A stretch of 64,000 nucleotides of DNA. Source: Paenibacillus catalpae (GTDB lineage: Bacteria; Bacillota; Bacilli; Paenibacillales; Paenibacillaceae). The notes under the pieces are model-generated. The model saw only the letters and a list, made by a program, of their open reading frames with translations, made no database searches and had not been told where the DNA came from. The DNA lies in assembly GCF_900112695.1 (NCBI RefSeq), contig NZ_FOMT01000002.1, positions 1,226,492-1,290,491 on the forward strand. The letters are read 5' to 3'. Shown in pieces: positions 36,161 through 45,447 of this stretch (position 1 is its first letter; the number at the start of each line of letters is the position of its first letter). A program made the translations under genes and the position numbers.

Positions 36161-36189
36161 TTGCCGCATCTACTATATTCCGATATAAT
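36161..36189 (+). promoter_or_regulatory. SigA promoter of thrR-hom-thrB-pheA
   Basis: TTGCCG and TATAAT are separated by 17 nt, 45 nt upstream of the thrR start. Confidence 0.65.
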
Positions 36190-36233
36190 GTCCATTATAG
36201 AAGAACAATTGTCTTTGTAGGGAGGACGAAATA

Positions 36234-36671
36234 GTGACGCAACGTTATTATGTCGTTCGTGAGGATATGCTTCCGGAGGCGATCGTCAAGACGATCCAGG
36301 TCAAGGAAATGCTTGGCCGGGGTGAGGCGTCCACGGTGCATGAGGCGGTAGAGAAAGTAGGGCTCAGCCGAAGCGCCTTTTATAAGTATAAGGATGGCGT
36401 ATACGGTCTTCATGAGCTGGAACGTGAACGGATCGTAACCATTTCGATGGATTTGGAGCACCGATCCGGTGTATTATCTAAGGTATTGAGTCTTGTGGCA
36501 GGCCTCGAAGGAAATGTGCTGACGATGAACCAGACTATTCCGCTGCAGGGCTTTGCCAATGTGGTCATTTCCGTAGATATATCACAGCTGAATGAAGAAC
36601 TGACAACGCTTATTGAGGTTATTCGCAGCCAGGAAGGCGTGCGTAAAGCTGCCGTTATCGGACAAGGTTGA
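36234..36671 (+). CDS. thrR: ACT-domain regulator of threonine synthesis (ThrR/PheB family)
   Basis: The protein has 145 residues with an N-terminal helix-turn-helix-like part (residues 25-55, TVHEAVEKVGLSRSAFYKYK) and a C-terminal ACT domain (ISMDLEHRSGVLSKVLSLVA). B. subtilis ThrR, formerly PheB, represses hom-thrCB. Here it is encoded directly before hom and thrB, which supports the same role with threonine or a related amino acid as ligand. The GTG start has AGGGAGG upstream. Confidence 0.85.
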   Translation: MTQRYYVVREDMLPEAIVKTIQVKEMLGRGEASTVHEAVEKVGLSRSAFYKYKDGVYGLHELERERIVTISMDLEHRSGVLSKVLSLVAGLEGNVLTMNQTIPLQGFANVVISVDISQLNEELTTLIEVIRSQEGVRKAAVIGQG

Positions 36672-36689
36672 TTAGATGGAGGGAATTGT

Positions 36690-37976
36690 ATGAAGCCAGT
36701 GAAGGTAGGTTTGCTTGGTCTCGGAACAGTCGGGACTGGTGTAGTGCGTATTGTGGAAGGCCATCAGGAAGATTTGCAAAGCCAGGTCGGATCCCCGATC
36801 GTCATTGAGAAAATTCTTGTGCAAAATAAAGCGAAATCCCGCAGCATTTCAATCGATTCGTCCAAGCTGACGGAAGATCCGTGGGAAATCATTAGCAACC
36901 CTGATATCGATGTGATCGTTGAAGTAATGGGCGGAATCGGATCGACGAAGGAATATATTATGGAAGCACTCTCCCGCGGCAAGCATGTCGTAACAGCGAA
37001 CAAGGATTTGATGGCGCTGCATGGCCCGGAGATTCTGGCGAAAGCACAGGAGCATGGCTGTGATGTGTACTATGAAGCCAGCGTTGCAGGCGGTATTCCG
37101 ATTATCCGTACGCTTGTAGAAGGTTTCTCTTCCGACCGCATTACGAAAATTATGGGGATCGTGAACGGTACAACGAACTATATCCTGTCGAAGATGAGCC
37201 TTGAAGGCGCCTCTTACGATGATGTGTTGAAGGAAGCACAAGAGCTCGGATATGCTGAATCCGATCCGACTTCCGACGTAGAGGGTCTCGACGCAGCACG
37301 CAAGATGACGATTCTCTCCACGCTTGGCTTCCGTGCAAAGGTTGCGCTTGATGATGTATCCGTGCAAGGCATGTCCAAAGTTACGAAGGATGATATCTTG
37401 TATGCGAAGCGCCTTGGCTATGAAGTGAAGCTGCTTGGTATCGCGGAGCGTCAGGATGACCAATTCAGCATCAGCGTTCAACCAACAATGGTGAAGAAAT
37501 CGCATCCGATTGCATCCGTTAACGGTGTATACAATGCGGTCTACGTCTATGGTGAAGCTGTAGGCGAGACGATGTTTTACGGCCCGGGCGCAGGTGAGCT
37601 GCCGACAGCAACATCAATCGTTTCCGACCTGGTAGCCGTTGTGAAGAACCTGAAGCTTGGCGTAAACGGCAAACAAAGCGTATTGACTTATAAGGAGAAG
37701 AAGCTCAAATCCGACGAGCAGATCTCTTCGAAATATTTCCTGCTCTTGCATGTGGATGACCGCGCAGGTGTCCTCGCACAAATTACGCAAATTTTCGCCG
37801 AATATGAAGTAAGCCTTGAATCGGTGCTGCAGCAGCCTAATCCGAATAATCCGGATGCTGAAATCATCGTAATTACTCATGATGCCAATAAAGCTGCCAT
37901 CCAAAAAGTGCTGCAGAAATTCGAATCGCTGGACGTTATTCGCAAGGTGAAGAGCGTTTACCGTGTGGAAGGCTAA
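36690..37976 (+). CDS. hom: Homoserine dehydrogenase
   Basis: This enzyme reduces aspartate semialdehyde to homoserine, the precursor of threonine and methionine. The NAD(P)-binding motif LLGLGTVGTGV is at residues 8-18. KHVVTANKDLMALHG and YEASVAGGIPIIRTL are catalytic-domain signatures. The C-terminal ACT domain (LLLHVDDRAGVLAQITQIF) gives feedback control. Its 428 residues are normal. It follows thrR by 18 nt. Confidence 0.97.
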   Translation: MKPVKVGLLGLGTVGTGVVRIVEGHQEDLQSQVGSPIVIEKILVQNKAKSRSISIDSSKLTEDPWEIISNPDIDVIVEVMGGIGSTKEYIMEALSRGKHVVTANKDLMALHGPEILAKAQEHGCDVYYEASVAGGIPIIRTLVEGFSSDRITKIMGIVNGTTNYILSKMSLEGASYDDVLKEAQELGYAESDPTSDVEGLDAARKMTILSTLGFRAKVALDDVSVQGMSKVTKDDILYAKRLGYEVKLLGIAERQDDQFSISVQPTMVKKSHPIASVNGVYNAVYVYGEAVGETMFYGPGAGELPTATSIVSDLVAVVKNLKLGVNGKQSVLTYKEKKLKSDEQISSKYFLLLHVDDRAGVLAQITQIFAEYEVSLESVLQQPNPNNPDAEIIVITHDANKAAIQKVLQKFESLDVIRKVKSVYRVEG

Positions 37977-38021
37977 TCCGGCTGTTTGATTTCAAAAGCA
38001 TACAAAGGAGCTTTATCCGTC

Positions 38022-38996
38022 ATGAATAATCGTCGAGTAATTGTGAAAGTGCCGGCCAGCACTGCAAATCTGGGCCCAGGCTTCGATACGCTTGGCATGG
38101 CGCTTTCGTTATACGCCTGGATCGAGATGTCGGCAGCGGAGACTACAACATTCCGTCTATACGGCGATCAGATGCAAGGCATACCAACTGATAAATCAAA
38201 TTTGCTCTACCAGGTTGCCCAGCTTGTCTTTGAAGAAGCAGGGGTTAGCATTCCGGAGCTGGACATTGCGATGTACAGCGACATTCCTTTAACAAGAGGA
38301 CTCGGCAGCAGTGCTTCGGCCATTGTTGGTGCGCTTGCAGCCGCGAACGGGCTGATTGGCAGCCCGCTGCCTGATCATAAACTGTTCCAGCTTGCGACCA
38401 AATTGGAAGGGCATCCCGATAATGTCGGAGCATCCTTGTTTGGCGGCATCGTTGTGTCCGCTTGGGATGGCGAGCGTGCAGATTATGTCAGGCTTGAACC
38501 TCATGCGAAGCTGGAGACACTTGTTGCCATTCCGGCCTTCCAGCTTTCGACGGAGAAGGCGCGTCATGCCCTTCCTTCGCAGATCAGCATGGCTGACGCT
38601 GTCTTTAACGTTGGACGAAGCTCCCTTCTTGTTGCAGCACTTGCAAGCGGCGAACTGGGCCTTATCCGCCATGCGATGCGCGACCGGCTGCATCAGCCAT
38701 ATCGTGCGCCGCTTATTCCAGGCATGTCCGCCATTCTGGAACATGCTGCAGACTACGGGGCACTTGGCGCTGCTCTTAGCGGAGCGGGTCCTACTCTTAT
38801 TGCGTTTGTCGACGCTGACAGCAAGGACAAACCGCAGCTGGAGCAGTTTTTGCTTGCGACCTTGAAGCAGGAAGGCATCGAAGCCGAGACCATGTGGCTG
38901 AAACCAAGTGCTGAAGGTCCGGTCATTACGGTGGAAGATGCGGCCAGCCCTGCTCCTGGACTTATGGAACGGATAAAAGGAGAAGTTGTACGATGA
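38022..38996 (+). CDS. thrB: Homoserine kinase
   Basis: This GHMP kinase phosphorylates homoserine on the way to threonine. The N-terminal motif is PASTANLGPGFDTLG and the ATP loop is PLTRGLGSSASAIVGAL near residue 88. The C-terminal SGAGPTLIAF is also conserved. AAAGGAGC sets the ATG at 38022 (324 residues); the frame is open from 37986. Threonine synthase (thrC), usually between hom and thrB, is missing here and must be elsewhere. The stop overlaps the next start by four bases. Confidence 0.95.
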   Translation: MNNRRVIVKVPASTANLGPGFDTLGMALSLYAWIEMSAAETTTFRLYGDQMQGIPTDKSNLLYQVAQLVFEEAGVSIPELDIAMYSDIPLTRGLGSSASAIVGALAAANGLIGSPLPDHKLFQLATKLEGHPDNVGASLFGGIVVSAWDGERADYVRLEPHAKLETLVAIPAFQLSTEKARHALPSQISMADAVFNVGRSSLLVAALASGELGLIRHAMRDRLHQPYRAPLIPGMSAILEHAADYGALGAALSGAGPTLIAFVDADSKDKPQLEQFLLATLKQEGIEAETMWLKPSAEGPVITVEDAASPAPGLMERIKGEVVR

Positions 38997-39865
38997 AGAC
39001 AATTGCAGTATTGCCTGCCGGCTCCGTATCGGATGAAGCAGTCAAGCGGCTGTTTGCCGGAGAACAAATGAATTGGAAGCATCACCGTTTGATCGCCGAT
39101 GTATTCATGTCGACCGTCAACGGTGTCAGCGATTATAGCGTTGTTCCTATTGAGAATACGATTGAAGGTTCCGTTAATCTGCATGTGGATTGGCTTGTTC
39201 ATGAAGTGGACATGCCAATCCAGGCAGAATGGGTATATCCTTCCATACAGAATTTGATCGGGCGCAGCTCGGAAGCAGCGGGGGAAGACGGCTCGATTGA
39301 TTTCAGCAAAATCAAGAAAGTCATCAGCCATCCCGTTGCTATCGCGCAGTGCCTCCAGTTCCTGCGGAGTGAGCTTCCTCATGCCGAGATCGAAACGGCG
39401 GGCAGCACCTCTGAGGGTGTCAAGATCGTGAAGGAAAATCCCGGCGAAGGCTGGGCGGCGATTGGCACGATGACGGCAGCCGATAATAACGGCCTTGATG
39501 TTCTGAGCCAAGGGATTACGGATCATGACAATAACTTTACCCGGTTCTTGCTGGTAGGCCGCGAGCCATTTACCGTGCGTCAATCCGATAAGCAAAAAAC
39601 GAGTATTCTGATTACGCTGCCCGAGGACTTCCCGGGTGCGCTTCATCAAGTACTAGCCGCGTTTGCATGGCGGAAGATCAACTTGACGAAGATTGAATCA
39701 CGCCCGACGAAGAAAAAGCTGGGCAATTATTATTTTTATATCGATATCGATATGGCGCTGGATACGGTGCTCCTGCCATCCGCGCTTGGAGAGATTGAAG
39801 CATTGGGATGCCAGGTCCGCATTCTTGGCAGCTATCCGAGCTTTACTTATGAACAGCTTCAATAA
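38993..39865 (+). CDS. pheA: Prephenate dehydratase
   Basis: This enzyme converts prephenate to phenylpyruvate for phenylalanine synthesis. SVVPIENTIEGSVN and the substrate-binding NFTRFLLVG are diagnostic. A C-terminal ACT domain (LPGALHQ-like: PEDFPGALHQVLAAFAWRKI, with ESRPTKKKLG) mediates phenylalanine inhibition. It has 290 residues. AAAAGGAGAAG lies inside the end of thrB, and the ATGA overlap points to coupled translation. The pairing with thrB is as in many Bacillales. Confidence 0.96.
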   Translation: MKTIAVLPAGSVSDEAVKRLFAGEQMNWKHHRLIADVFMSTVNGVSDYSVVPIENTIEGSVNLHVDWLVHEVDMPIQAEWVYPSIQNLIGRSSEAAGEDGSIDFSKIKKVISHPVAIAQCLQFLRSELPHAEIETAGSTSEGVKIVKENPGEGWAAIGTMTAADNNGLDVLSQGITDHDNNFTRFLLVGREPFTVRQSDKQKTSILITLPEDFPGALHQVLAAFAWRKINLTKIESRPTKKKLGNYYFYIDIDMALDTVLLPSALGEIEALGCQVRILGSYPSFTYEQLQ

Positions 39866-39867
39866 TG

Positions 39868-39906
39868 AAAATAGCGTTGTCCTATACGGGCACCGCTATT
39901 TTTTTT
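39868..39906 (+). terminator. Intrinsic terminator after pheA
   Basis: AAAATAGCG and CGCTATT frame a 17-nt loop with minor pairing, followed by eight T. Confidence 0.8.
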
Positions 39907-40012
39907 GTGTCAAGGTGGAGACACCAGCCTACGTTCTGCATAGGATGTAATGATTGATAGCAGGCACTCGCCGTGCCGTTATACAAAGTACGTGACAGGA
40001 GGTTTTTTGGTA

Positions 40013-42349
40013 GTGAAAATTCACGTTGTAAAGAAAGGCGATACATTGTATTTCATTGCTCAGAAACATAATGTATCGATTGAAGACATTCTAAAACTGA
40101 ACCCTTCCATTACGAACCCGGATCTGCTGGATGTCGGAATGAAGCTGAAGGTTCCATCGGCTAGTGAGGTAGGCGGCGGAACAGGAGGACTGGACATTAT
40201 GCATCAGCATGTGGTGAAACAAGGGGATACGCTTTGGAAATTGTCGAAAGCTTGGGGAGTACCGCTTGCTGACATGATCAAAGCGAATCCGCAGCTCAAA
40301 AATCCGAATGTCCTTCTGACCGGCGAAATTGTCAACATTCCCAAAACAGCTACTCCAACAGAGGTTCCAGGCCATGGCGTACCAGCACAAGGTTCTGGCA
40401 GCGGCAGCTCTCATCATCCCCTTCATCCTATGTCGCTCATGCATGGTGTGCAAAACTGGGTTGGCAAAAAGCCGACTGGACAAATGCCAGCTGCGCAAGC
40501 ACCGGTTCAAAAAACACCAACGGCTCCAATTGCTCCAGTTGCTCCAGTTGCACCGGTAGAGAAAACACCTACTGCACCAATCGTTACTCCCGTAGCGCCG
40601 GTTGCGAAAGAACCTGTGAAGAAAGCTCTGCCTGTTCAAAAATCGCCGGATAAAAAAGCGAAGCATGCCGAAGAAGCAGCAAATGTGAAACCTAATATGA
40701 AGCCAACGATGGAAGCAAATGTTCAGCCAAAAATGAAACCAAATGTAGCACCAATGATGCAGTCCAATGCGGAGCCTAACCTCCAGCCAAGCGTGGACCT
40801 GTTCAAGCAGCACGGCGTTCCCGCGGTAGAAGCGGCTTCCCAGCATCATCACCATGGCGGATATGGCAATATGGCGCCGATGGTATCTCCTCTGCAGGTT
40901 GGCCCTGGCTTTGGTTATGGCGGTTGGCCTGGATCCAATGTCAGCCCGGTAAATGAAGGTCCTTGGTGTCCTCCTGGTACAATGCCAATCGCAGCTGGCC
41001 CTGGGTACGGATATGGCGCAGGTAACGTATCCCCGGCTGTGTTTGGTTCGGAAAATGCTTCTCCTGTCTTTGGGGCAGAAAATGTAAGCCCAGCTGCAAT
41101 GGGCGACAACGCTGCACCAAATGTAAGTCCGGCAGCGGTTAGCCCGGCTCACGGCTACGGCTTCGTATCGCCTGCAAACGTTGGTCCTGAACATGGCTAC
41201 GGTTATGGTCCTTCGGCAGTATCTCCGGCAAATGTCGGCCCAGATTTCGGTTACGGATACGGTCCGTCGGCCGTATCACCAGCAAATGTTGGCCCAGACT
41301 TCGGCTACGGTTATGGCCCTTCCGCGGTGTCTCCGGCAGAGATGGGTCACGGTTACGGCTATGGCCCATCCGCCGTATCACCAGCAAATGTCGGCCCAGA
41401 CTTTGGTTACGGCTATGGCCCTTCCGCAGTATCTCCAGCAGAGATGGGTCATGGTTACGGCTACGGCCCATCAGCCGTATCACCGGCAAATGTCGGCCCG
41501 GACTTTGGCTACGGCTATGGCCCTTCCGCAGTGTCTCCAGCAGAGATGGGTCACGGTTATGGCTACGGTCCATCTGCCGTATCGCCAGCTGAAATGGGTC
41601 ATGGCGGTTATGGCCATGGTTGGCCGGGAGCAGTGTCTCCGGCTAACGTTGGTCCTGACAATGTCTCCCCTGCTGCACTAGGAGAGAATAGTGCTCCCAC
41701 GGCTGTCAGCCCTGAAATGACAGGACCTGCAGGCGGTTATGGCTACGGCTGGCCAGGGGCTGTATCCCCGGCAGGCGTTGGTCCGGAGTACGGCTATGGT
41801 TACGGCGGTATGGTATCGCCCGCAAACGTCGGTCCGGACTTCGGCCATGGTTATGGCCATCCGGGGATGGTGTCTCCGGCTATGATGGGGCCAAACGTAT
41901 CACCTGAAGCGTTGGGTTCCAATGTATCACCGATGGCACTTGGCTCGAATACAGCGCCAACTGCCCTTGGCTCCAACGTATCGCCGATGGCGCTTGGTTC
42001 GAATGCAGGTCCAGCAGCACTTGGCTCCAATGTATCGCCCATGGCCATTGGTCCAAATGCAGCACCGACAAATGTCTCGCCGGCAAGCTTCGCTCCAGGA
42101 GGCTATGGCTACGGTAATCCGGTAGCCGGTGCCCACCAAGGCTTCTCTCCATATTCCTACTGGCCGGGCCAAACGGCAGGTGCGCAGGATGATCCATGCG
42201 GCTGCAACGGCAAACGCACGGAAGAAGAGCCAATTGAATCCGAAACGGCAGGCAAGAAAGCGAAGCCGCGTAAAACAGCTAAAATCCGCAACGTTGCACC
42301 AAAGTCCAAAAAAACAAATCGCAGCAACAAACCTTGGATTAACCGCTAA
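40013..42349 (+). CDS. safA: SafA-like spore coat assembly protein with LysM domains and Gly-Tyr repeats
   Basis: This is a probable coat morphogenetic protein placed at the cortex-coat interface. Two LysM domains open the protein: residues 1-45 (MKIHVVKKGDTLYFIAQKHN) and about 68-112 (HQHVVKQGDTLWKLSKAWGV). A Pro/Ala-rich linker and a Met-Asn-Pro-rich segment follow. Residues 385-540 hold nine tandem 16- or 18-residue repeats rich in Gly, Tyr, Ser and Pro, and then come LGSNVSPMA-type repeats. The tail is basic, with PCGCNGKR. The frame is open from 39950, but AGGAGG at 39997-40002 and the match of MKIHVV to SafA indicate the GTG at 40013 (778 residues); a TTG at 40007 is closer to the site. 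SpoVID, its usual partner, is encoded at 10.5 kb. Confidence 0.85.
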   Translation: MKIHVVKKGDTLYFIAQKHNVSIEDILKLNPSITNPDLLDVGMKLKVPSASEVGGGTGGLDIMHQHVVKQGDTLWKLSKAWGVPLADMIKANPQLKNPNVLLTGEIVNIPKTATPTEVPGHGVPAQGSGSGSSHHPLHPMSLMHGVQNWVGKKPTGQMPAAQAPVQKTPTAPIAPVAPVAPVEKTPTAPIVTPVAPVAKEPVKKALPVQKSPDKKAKHAEEAANVKPNMKPTMEANVQPKMKPNVAPMMQSNAEPNLQPSVDLFKQHGVPAVEAASQHHHHGGYGNMAPMVSPLQVGPGFGYGGWPGSNVSPVNEGPWCPPGTMPIAAGPGYGYGAGNVSPAVFGSENASPVFGAENVSPAAMGDNAAPNVSPAAVSPAHGYGFVSPANVGPEHGYGYGPSAVSPANVGPDFGYGYGPSAVSPANVGPDFGYGYGPSAVSPAEMGHGYGYGPSAVSPANVGPDFGYGYGPSAVSPAEMGHGYGYGPSAVSPANVGPDFGYGYGPSAVSPAEMGHGYGYGPSAVSPAEMGHGGYGHGWPGAVSPANVGPDNVSPAALGENSAPTAVSPEMTGPAGGYGYGWPGAVSPAGVGPEYGYGYGGMVSPANVGPDFGHGYGHPGMVSPAMMGPNVSPEALGSNVSPMALGSNTAPTALGSNVSPMALGSNAGPAALGSNVSPMAIGPNAAPTNVSPASFAPGGYGYGNPVAGAHQGFSPYSYWPGQTAGAQDDPCGCNGKRTEEEPIESETAGKKAKPRKTAKIRNVAPKSKKTNRSNKPWINR
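41165..41632 (+). repeat. Nine tandem in-frame coding repeats in the SafA-like gene
   Basis: Units are 54 or 48 nt in the order 54, 54, 54, 48, 54, 48, 54, 48, 54. They encode VSPANVGPDFGYGYGPSA (18 residues) and VSPAEMGHGYGYGPSA (16 residues) with slight changes. The alternation of the two forms suggests growth by duplication of a 102-nt double unit. Most differences between copies are third-codon changes. Confidence 0.9.
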
Positions 42350-42356
42350 TGCGATG

Positions 42357-42405
42357 CAAAACAGCCTCTTGCCTTTTTGTGAAGGCAGGAGGCTGTTTTC
42401 TGTTT
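42357..42405 (+). terminator. Intrinsic terminator after the SafA-like gene
   Basis: AAAACAGCCTCTTGCCTT and AAGGCAGGAGGCTGTTTT form a long stem with a 6-nt loop. Confidence 0.92.
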
Positions 42406-42481
42406 CATTTATCTTATCCATACATATTTATGGAAGCATTGAGTTAAACTAGGTCAAAAATGAAAACAAGGGGCCTTTATT

Positions 42482-43141
42482 ATGATGATGAAGTTTAGCT
42501 TATGGAAGCAATTGAAGAAACGGCTGCGAAGAGGACGGCGTCCGATGTGGACGTTAGGCTCGTTCATGATCGGCGTAGCAGCAATCGTGCAGGCGGTTTA
42601 CAGCGCGCCTGCCGCGGCGGCTTCCGGGGCCGGTGCTGCTGTGAGCGAGCCGGGAGAAGGGAATCCTGGTTTGATCCGGATTCTGCAGGAGCATGAGGAG
42701 CCGTTTGCGGTTCAATTGCACCGTCAATATATTTGCGGGGAAGAAACGAAGCCTTTTGGCCAAATGACTTCCGCTGAGGTTATCCGGATTCTGATGTCTC
42801 ACCCGGAATGGACGGCGATGCTGTCGCAGGATGGACAAACCGTGCTGCTTGAGCATCGGATTGAAGATTTCTCGCAGTCTTGCAAGGGCAATGTTTATAT
42901 CGGCCTGGACAAGCAGGGATACTTGTCTCTGTTTGAAGGGGTGCCCAAGAAAGAGAAGGTAGTTAAAACCTTCTTCCAGCTGGATGTCAGATATATGGAG
43001 AGCAGCCTGCCGCAGGATAAGGTAGATAGTCTTGCAAAGGGCATCAAAATATCCGATATCGACGAATACAACAGTGTCCTGTCGACTTACAGCGACTTTG
43101 CCATGCCGGCCAATCAAAAAGTGATGAAGCCGACTTATTGA
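42482..43141 (+). CDS. bofC: BofC-like forespore checkpoint protein
   Basis: In B. subtilis BofC is secreted across the inner forespore membrane and restrains the SpoIVB protease, which delays SigK activation. The N-terminus is strongly basic, followed by a hydrophobic signal segment near residues 23-45. HRQYICGEETKPFGQMTSAE (shown in full, 20 residues) fits the BofC N-terminal domain, and CKGNVYIGLDKQGYLSLFEG fits the C-terminal domain. It has 219 residues. AAGGGG precedes the ATG. Its place just before the ruv genes is the same as in B. subtilis. The target SpoIVB is not in the window, but spoIVFAB is. Confidence 0.85.
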   Translation: MMMKFSLWKQLKKRLRRGRRPMWTLGSFMIGVAAIVQAVYSAPAAAASGAGAAVSEPGEGNPGLIRILQEHEEPFAVQLHRQYICGEETKPFGQMTSAEVIRILMSHPEWTAMLSQDGQTVLLEHRIEDFSQSCKGNVYIGLDKQGYLSLFEGVPKKEKVVKTFFQLDVRYMESSLPQDKVDSLAKGIKISDIDEYNSVLSTYSDFAMPANQKVMKPTY

Positions 43142-43150
43142 TCGCTGCTG

Positions 43151-43179
43151 ACCTTCCGCTTGCTGCGGAAGGTTTTTTT
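43151..43179 (+). terminator. Intrinsic terminator after bofC
   Basis: ACCTTCCGC and GCGGAAGGT form a stem with a 4-nt loop, followed by T7. Confidence 0.92.
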
Positions 43180-43229
43180 AATGGCGGCAGGACCGATCTC
43201 AAACGCGTGTTCTCATCCGGACCAACTTT

Positions 43230-43238
43230 TGCTATAAT
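43230..43238 (+). promoter_or_regulatory. Extended -10 promoter of ruvCAB
   Basis: TG-C-TATAAT lies 46 nt upstream of the ruvC start. The -35 is weak (TTCTCA). Confidence 0.6.
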
Positions 43239-43283
43239 GGACGGATAAGAAGCGGTAATGACTGCCGCAAAGGAGTTGGCGGA

Positions 43284-43784
43284 TTGCGCGTTCTTGGTAT
43301 AGACCCCGGTATTGCGATTGCGGGATTTGGATTTATTGACAAAGACGGACATAAGCTGAAGCCGGTTCAATATGGCTGTATTCAGACGGCTGCCCATACG
43401 CCTCAAGAAGAGAGGCTCGTACAGATTTATGAATCGGCTGTTGCCCTTATGGATAAGTATAAGCCGGATACCGTCGCGGTAGAGAAGCTGTTCTTCAACC
43501 GCAACGTAACGACGGCGTTTGCTGTAGGGCAGGCAAGAGGGGTCATCATTCTGGCGGCTGCCCAGCGGGGGCTGCCGGTGGCAGAATACACGCCGCTTCA
43601 GGTGAAGCAGGCAGTAGTGGGTTATGGTAAAGCAGAGAAGCGCCAGGTGCAGGAGATGGTCAAGATGTTTCTAAAGCTGTCTGCAATACCGAAGCCGGAT
43701 GATGTGGCGGATGCGCTCGCGGTAGCGATCTGTCATGCCCATTCTTCCGGATTGTCGCAAAAAATTAACGAGGTGCTTCGATGA
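43284..43784 (+). CDS. ruvC: Holliday junction resolvase RuvC
   Basis: This enzyme cleaves Holliday junctions symmetrically with RuvAB. The first catalytic aspartate is Asp7 in RVLGIDPG, the glutamate is in VAVEKLFFN near 67, and the last acidic pair is in PDDVADALAVAICH near 140. It has 166 residues. The TTG start follows AAGGAG by 8 nt. B. subtilis lacks ruvC and uses RecU instead, so its presence is a clear difference from that species. The stop overlaps ruvA as ATGA. Confidence 0.96.
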   Translation: MRVLGIDPGIAIAGFGFIDKDGHKLKPVQYGCIQTAAHTPQEERLVQIYESAVALMDKYKPDTVAVEKLFFNRNVTTAFAVGQARGVIILAAAQRGLPVAEYTPLQVKQAVVGYGKAEKRQVQEMVKMFLKLSAIPKPDDVADALAVAICHAHSSGLSQKINEVLR

Positions 43785-44419
43785 TCGATTTTTTACGCGG
43801 ACTTATTGCTCATGTAGAAACAGAATATGTCGTACTGGATGTCAGGGATGTCGGTTACCAGGTGTTTACGCCTAACCCGTATGCTTTTGCTGGCAAAGAA
43901 GATACCGTCACCATTTATATTCACCATCATGTCCGCGAGGACGCGATTCTCTTGTATGGCTTCGAATCAAGAGAAGAACAGACCTTGTTCCGCAAGCTGC
44001 TGGAAGTATCGGGCATTGGTCCTAGGGTAGCGCTTGGCATCCTCGCCGGAGGGCGTCCGGATGCGGTAATCGGCGCGATCCAGCAGGAGAATATTGCGTT
44101 CCTGACCAGGCTTCCGGGTATCGGCAAAAAAACCGCCCAGCGGATGATTCTTGACCTCAAGGACAAGCTGGCCGGGTTTGCAACAGATGCCGGACTATTG
44201 GCTGCTGTAGGACTTGCTCCGGATCTGTCAGCCGCAAAAGGCGGGGCACAGCAAGGTGTTGGAACCGCATGGGAAGAAGCACGAGAGGCGCTCGGAGCGC
44301 TTGGATACACCCCGGCCGAGCTGGATAAGGCCTGGACCGGGCTGGTACCGACGGTAACGGCAGAGGAAACAGTAGATTCTTTAATGAAACGCGCCTTGCA
44401 GCAGCTGTTTAAAGGTTAA
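43781..44419 (+). CDS. ruvA: Holliday junction DNA helicase subunit RuvA
   Basis: This tetrameric junction-binding protein guides RuvB. The N-terminal OB fold (MIDFLRGLIAHVETEYVVLD) is followed by two helix-hairpin-helix motifs (VSGIGPRVALGIL and LPGIGKKTAQRMILDLKDK). A C-terminal domain of about 50 residues contacts RuvB (EEAREALGALGYTPAEL). It has 212 residues. It overlaps ruvC by four bases. Confidence 0.97.
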   Translation: MIDFLRGLIAHVETEYVVLDVRDVGYQVFTPNPYAFAGKEDTVTIYIHHHVREDAILLYGFESREEQTLFRKLLEVSGIGPRVALGILAGGRPDAVIGAIQQENIAFLTRLPGIGKKTAQRMILDLKDKLAGFATDAGLLAAVGLAPDLSAAKGGAQQGVGTAWEEAREALGALGYTPAELDKAWTGLVPTVTAEETVDSLMKRALQQLFKG

Positions 44420-44441
44420 TTTAAAAAGGAGCTGAGCGAGG

Positions 44442-45443
44442 GTGGAAGATCGGATAATATCCGCTAACCTGATGATGGATGAGCAGGCTATGGAGTTAAG
44501 CCTGCGACCGCGGTATTTGGCTGAATATATCGGGCAGTCCAAAGCGAAGGAAAATCTGAAAATATATATAGATGCAGCCAAGATGCGGAAGGAGGCGCTG
44601 GATCACGTCCTGCTGTACGGGCCTCCGGGACTTGGGAAAACAACGCTTTCGAACATTATCGCTAACGAGCTTGGCGTGAATTTGCGCACAACTTCGGGGC
44701 CGGCGATCGAGCGGCCCGGTGACCTTGCTGCCCTGCTGACGAATCTGCAGGAAGGCGATGTGCTGTTCATCGACGAGATTCACCGCCTGCACCGGACAGT
44801 AGAAGAAGTGCTGTATCCGGCGATGGAGGATTTCGCGCTGGATATTATGATCGGCAAAGGGCCTAGTGCCAGATCCGTGCGTTTGGACCTGCCGCCTTTT
44901 ACACTAATAGGTGCAACAACAAGAGCGGGTCTTCTGTCGGCACCGCTGCGGGACCGGTTTGGCGTGATCAGCCGTCTGGAATTTTATACGGTGGATGAGC
45001 TTTCTTATATCGTATCCCGATCTGCTGAAATCTTTGATATTGCGATTATCGGGGAAGCGTCGGATGAGATTGCGATGCGCTCCAGAGGAACACCGCGTAT
45101 CGCGAACCGCCTCCTGAAGCGGGTGCGTGATTATGCGCAGGTGCGAGGAGACGGCATTATCACGCATGAGATTGCGAAGGCCGCGCTTGAATTGCAGCAG
45201 GTCGATCCGATGGGGCTGGACAGCATTGACCATAAGATGCTGCTCGCCATGATGACGACGTTTGCAGGCCGGCCCGTCGGTCTGGACACGATAGCCGCTT
45301 CCATTGGAGAAGAAAGCCAGACAATCGAAGACGTTTATGAGCCTTACTTGATGCAGATCGGCTTCCTGCAGCGGACGCCGCGGGGCCGGATTGCAACGGA
45401 TCAGGCCTATCGGCATCTGGGCATGCCTATACCGGAAAGGTGA
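44442..45443 (+). CDS. ruvB: Holliday junction DNA helicase subunit RuvB
   Basis: This AAA+ motor drives branch migration. Walker A is [15 protein letters not shown] near residue 60, Walker B is [10 protein letters not shown] near 110, and [20 protein letters not shown] contains sensor 1 and the arginine finger. A C-terminal winged helix follows. It has 333 residues. The GTG start has AAGGAGCTGAGCGAGG upstream. Confidence 0.98.
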   Translation: MEDRIISANLMMDEQAMELSLRPRYLAEYIGQSKAKENLKIYIDAAKMRKEALDHVLLYGPPGLGKTTLSNIIANELGVNLRTTSGPAIERPGDLAALLTNLQEGDVLFIDEIHRLHRTVEEVLYPAMEDFALDIMIGKGPSARSVRLDLPPFTLIGATTRAGLLSAPLRDRFGVISRLEFYTVDELSYIVSRSAEIFDIAIIGEASDEIAMRSRGTPRIANRLLKRVRDYAQVRGDGIITHEIAKAALELQQVDPMGLDSIDHKMLLAMMTTFAGRPVGLDTIAASIGEESQTIEDVYEPYLMQIGFLQRTPRGRIATDQAYRHLGMPIPER

Positions 45444-45447
45444 GCGT

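Noticed and set aside
40091-41194. Long minus-strand open frame opposite the SafA-like gene
   Set aside because: It mirrors the repetitive coding sequence of the plus strand, and its translation is a low-complexity artefact rich in Arg, Cys and Trp.
41165-41632. Repeats that could suggest a CRISPR-like array
   Set aside because: The units are in frame, have no unique spacers and encode Gly-Tyr repeats of a coat protein.
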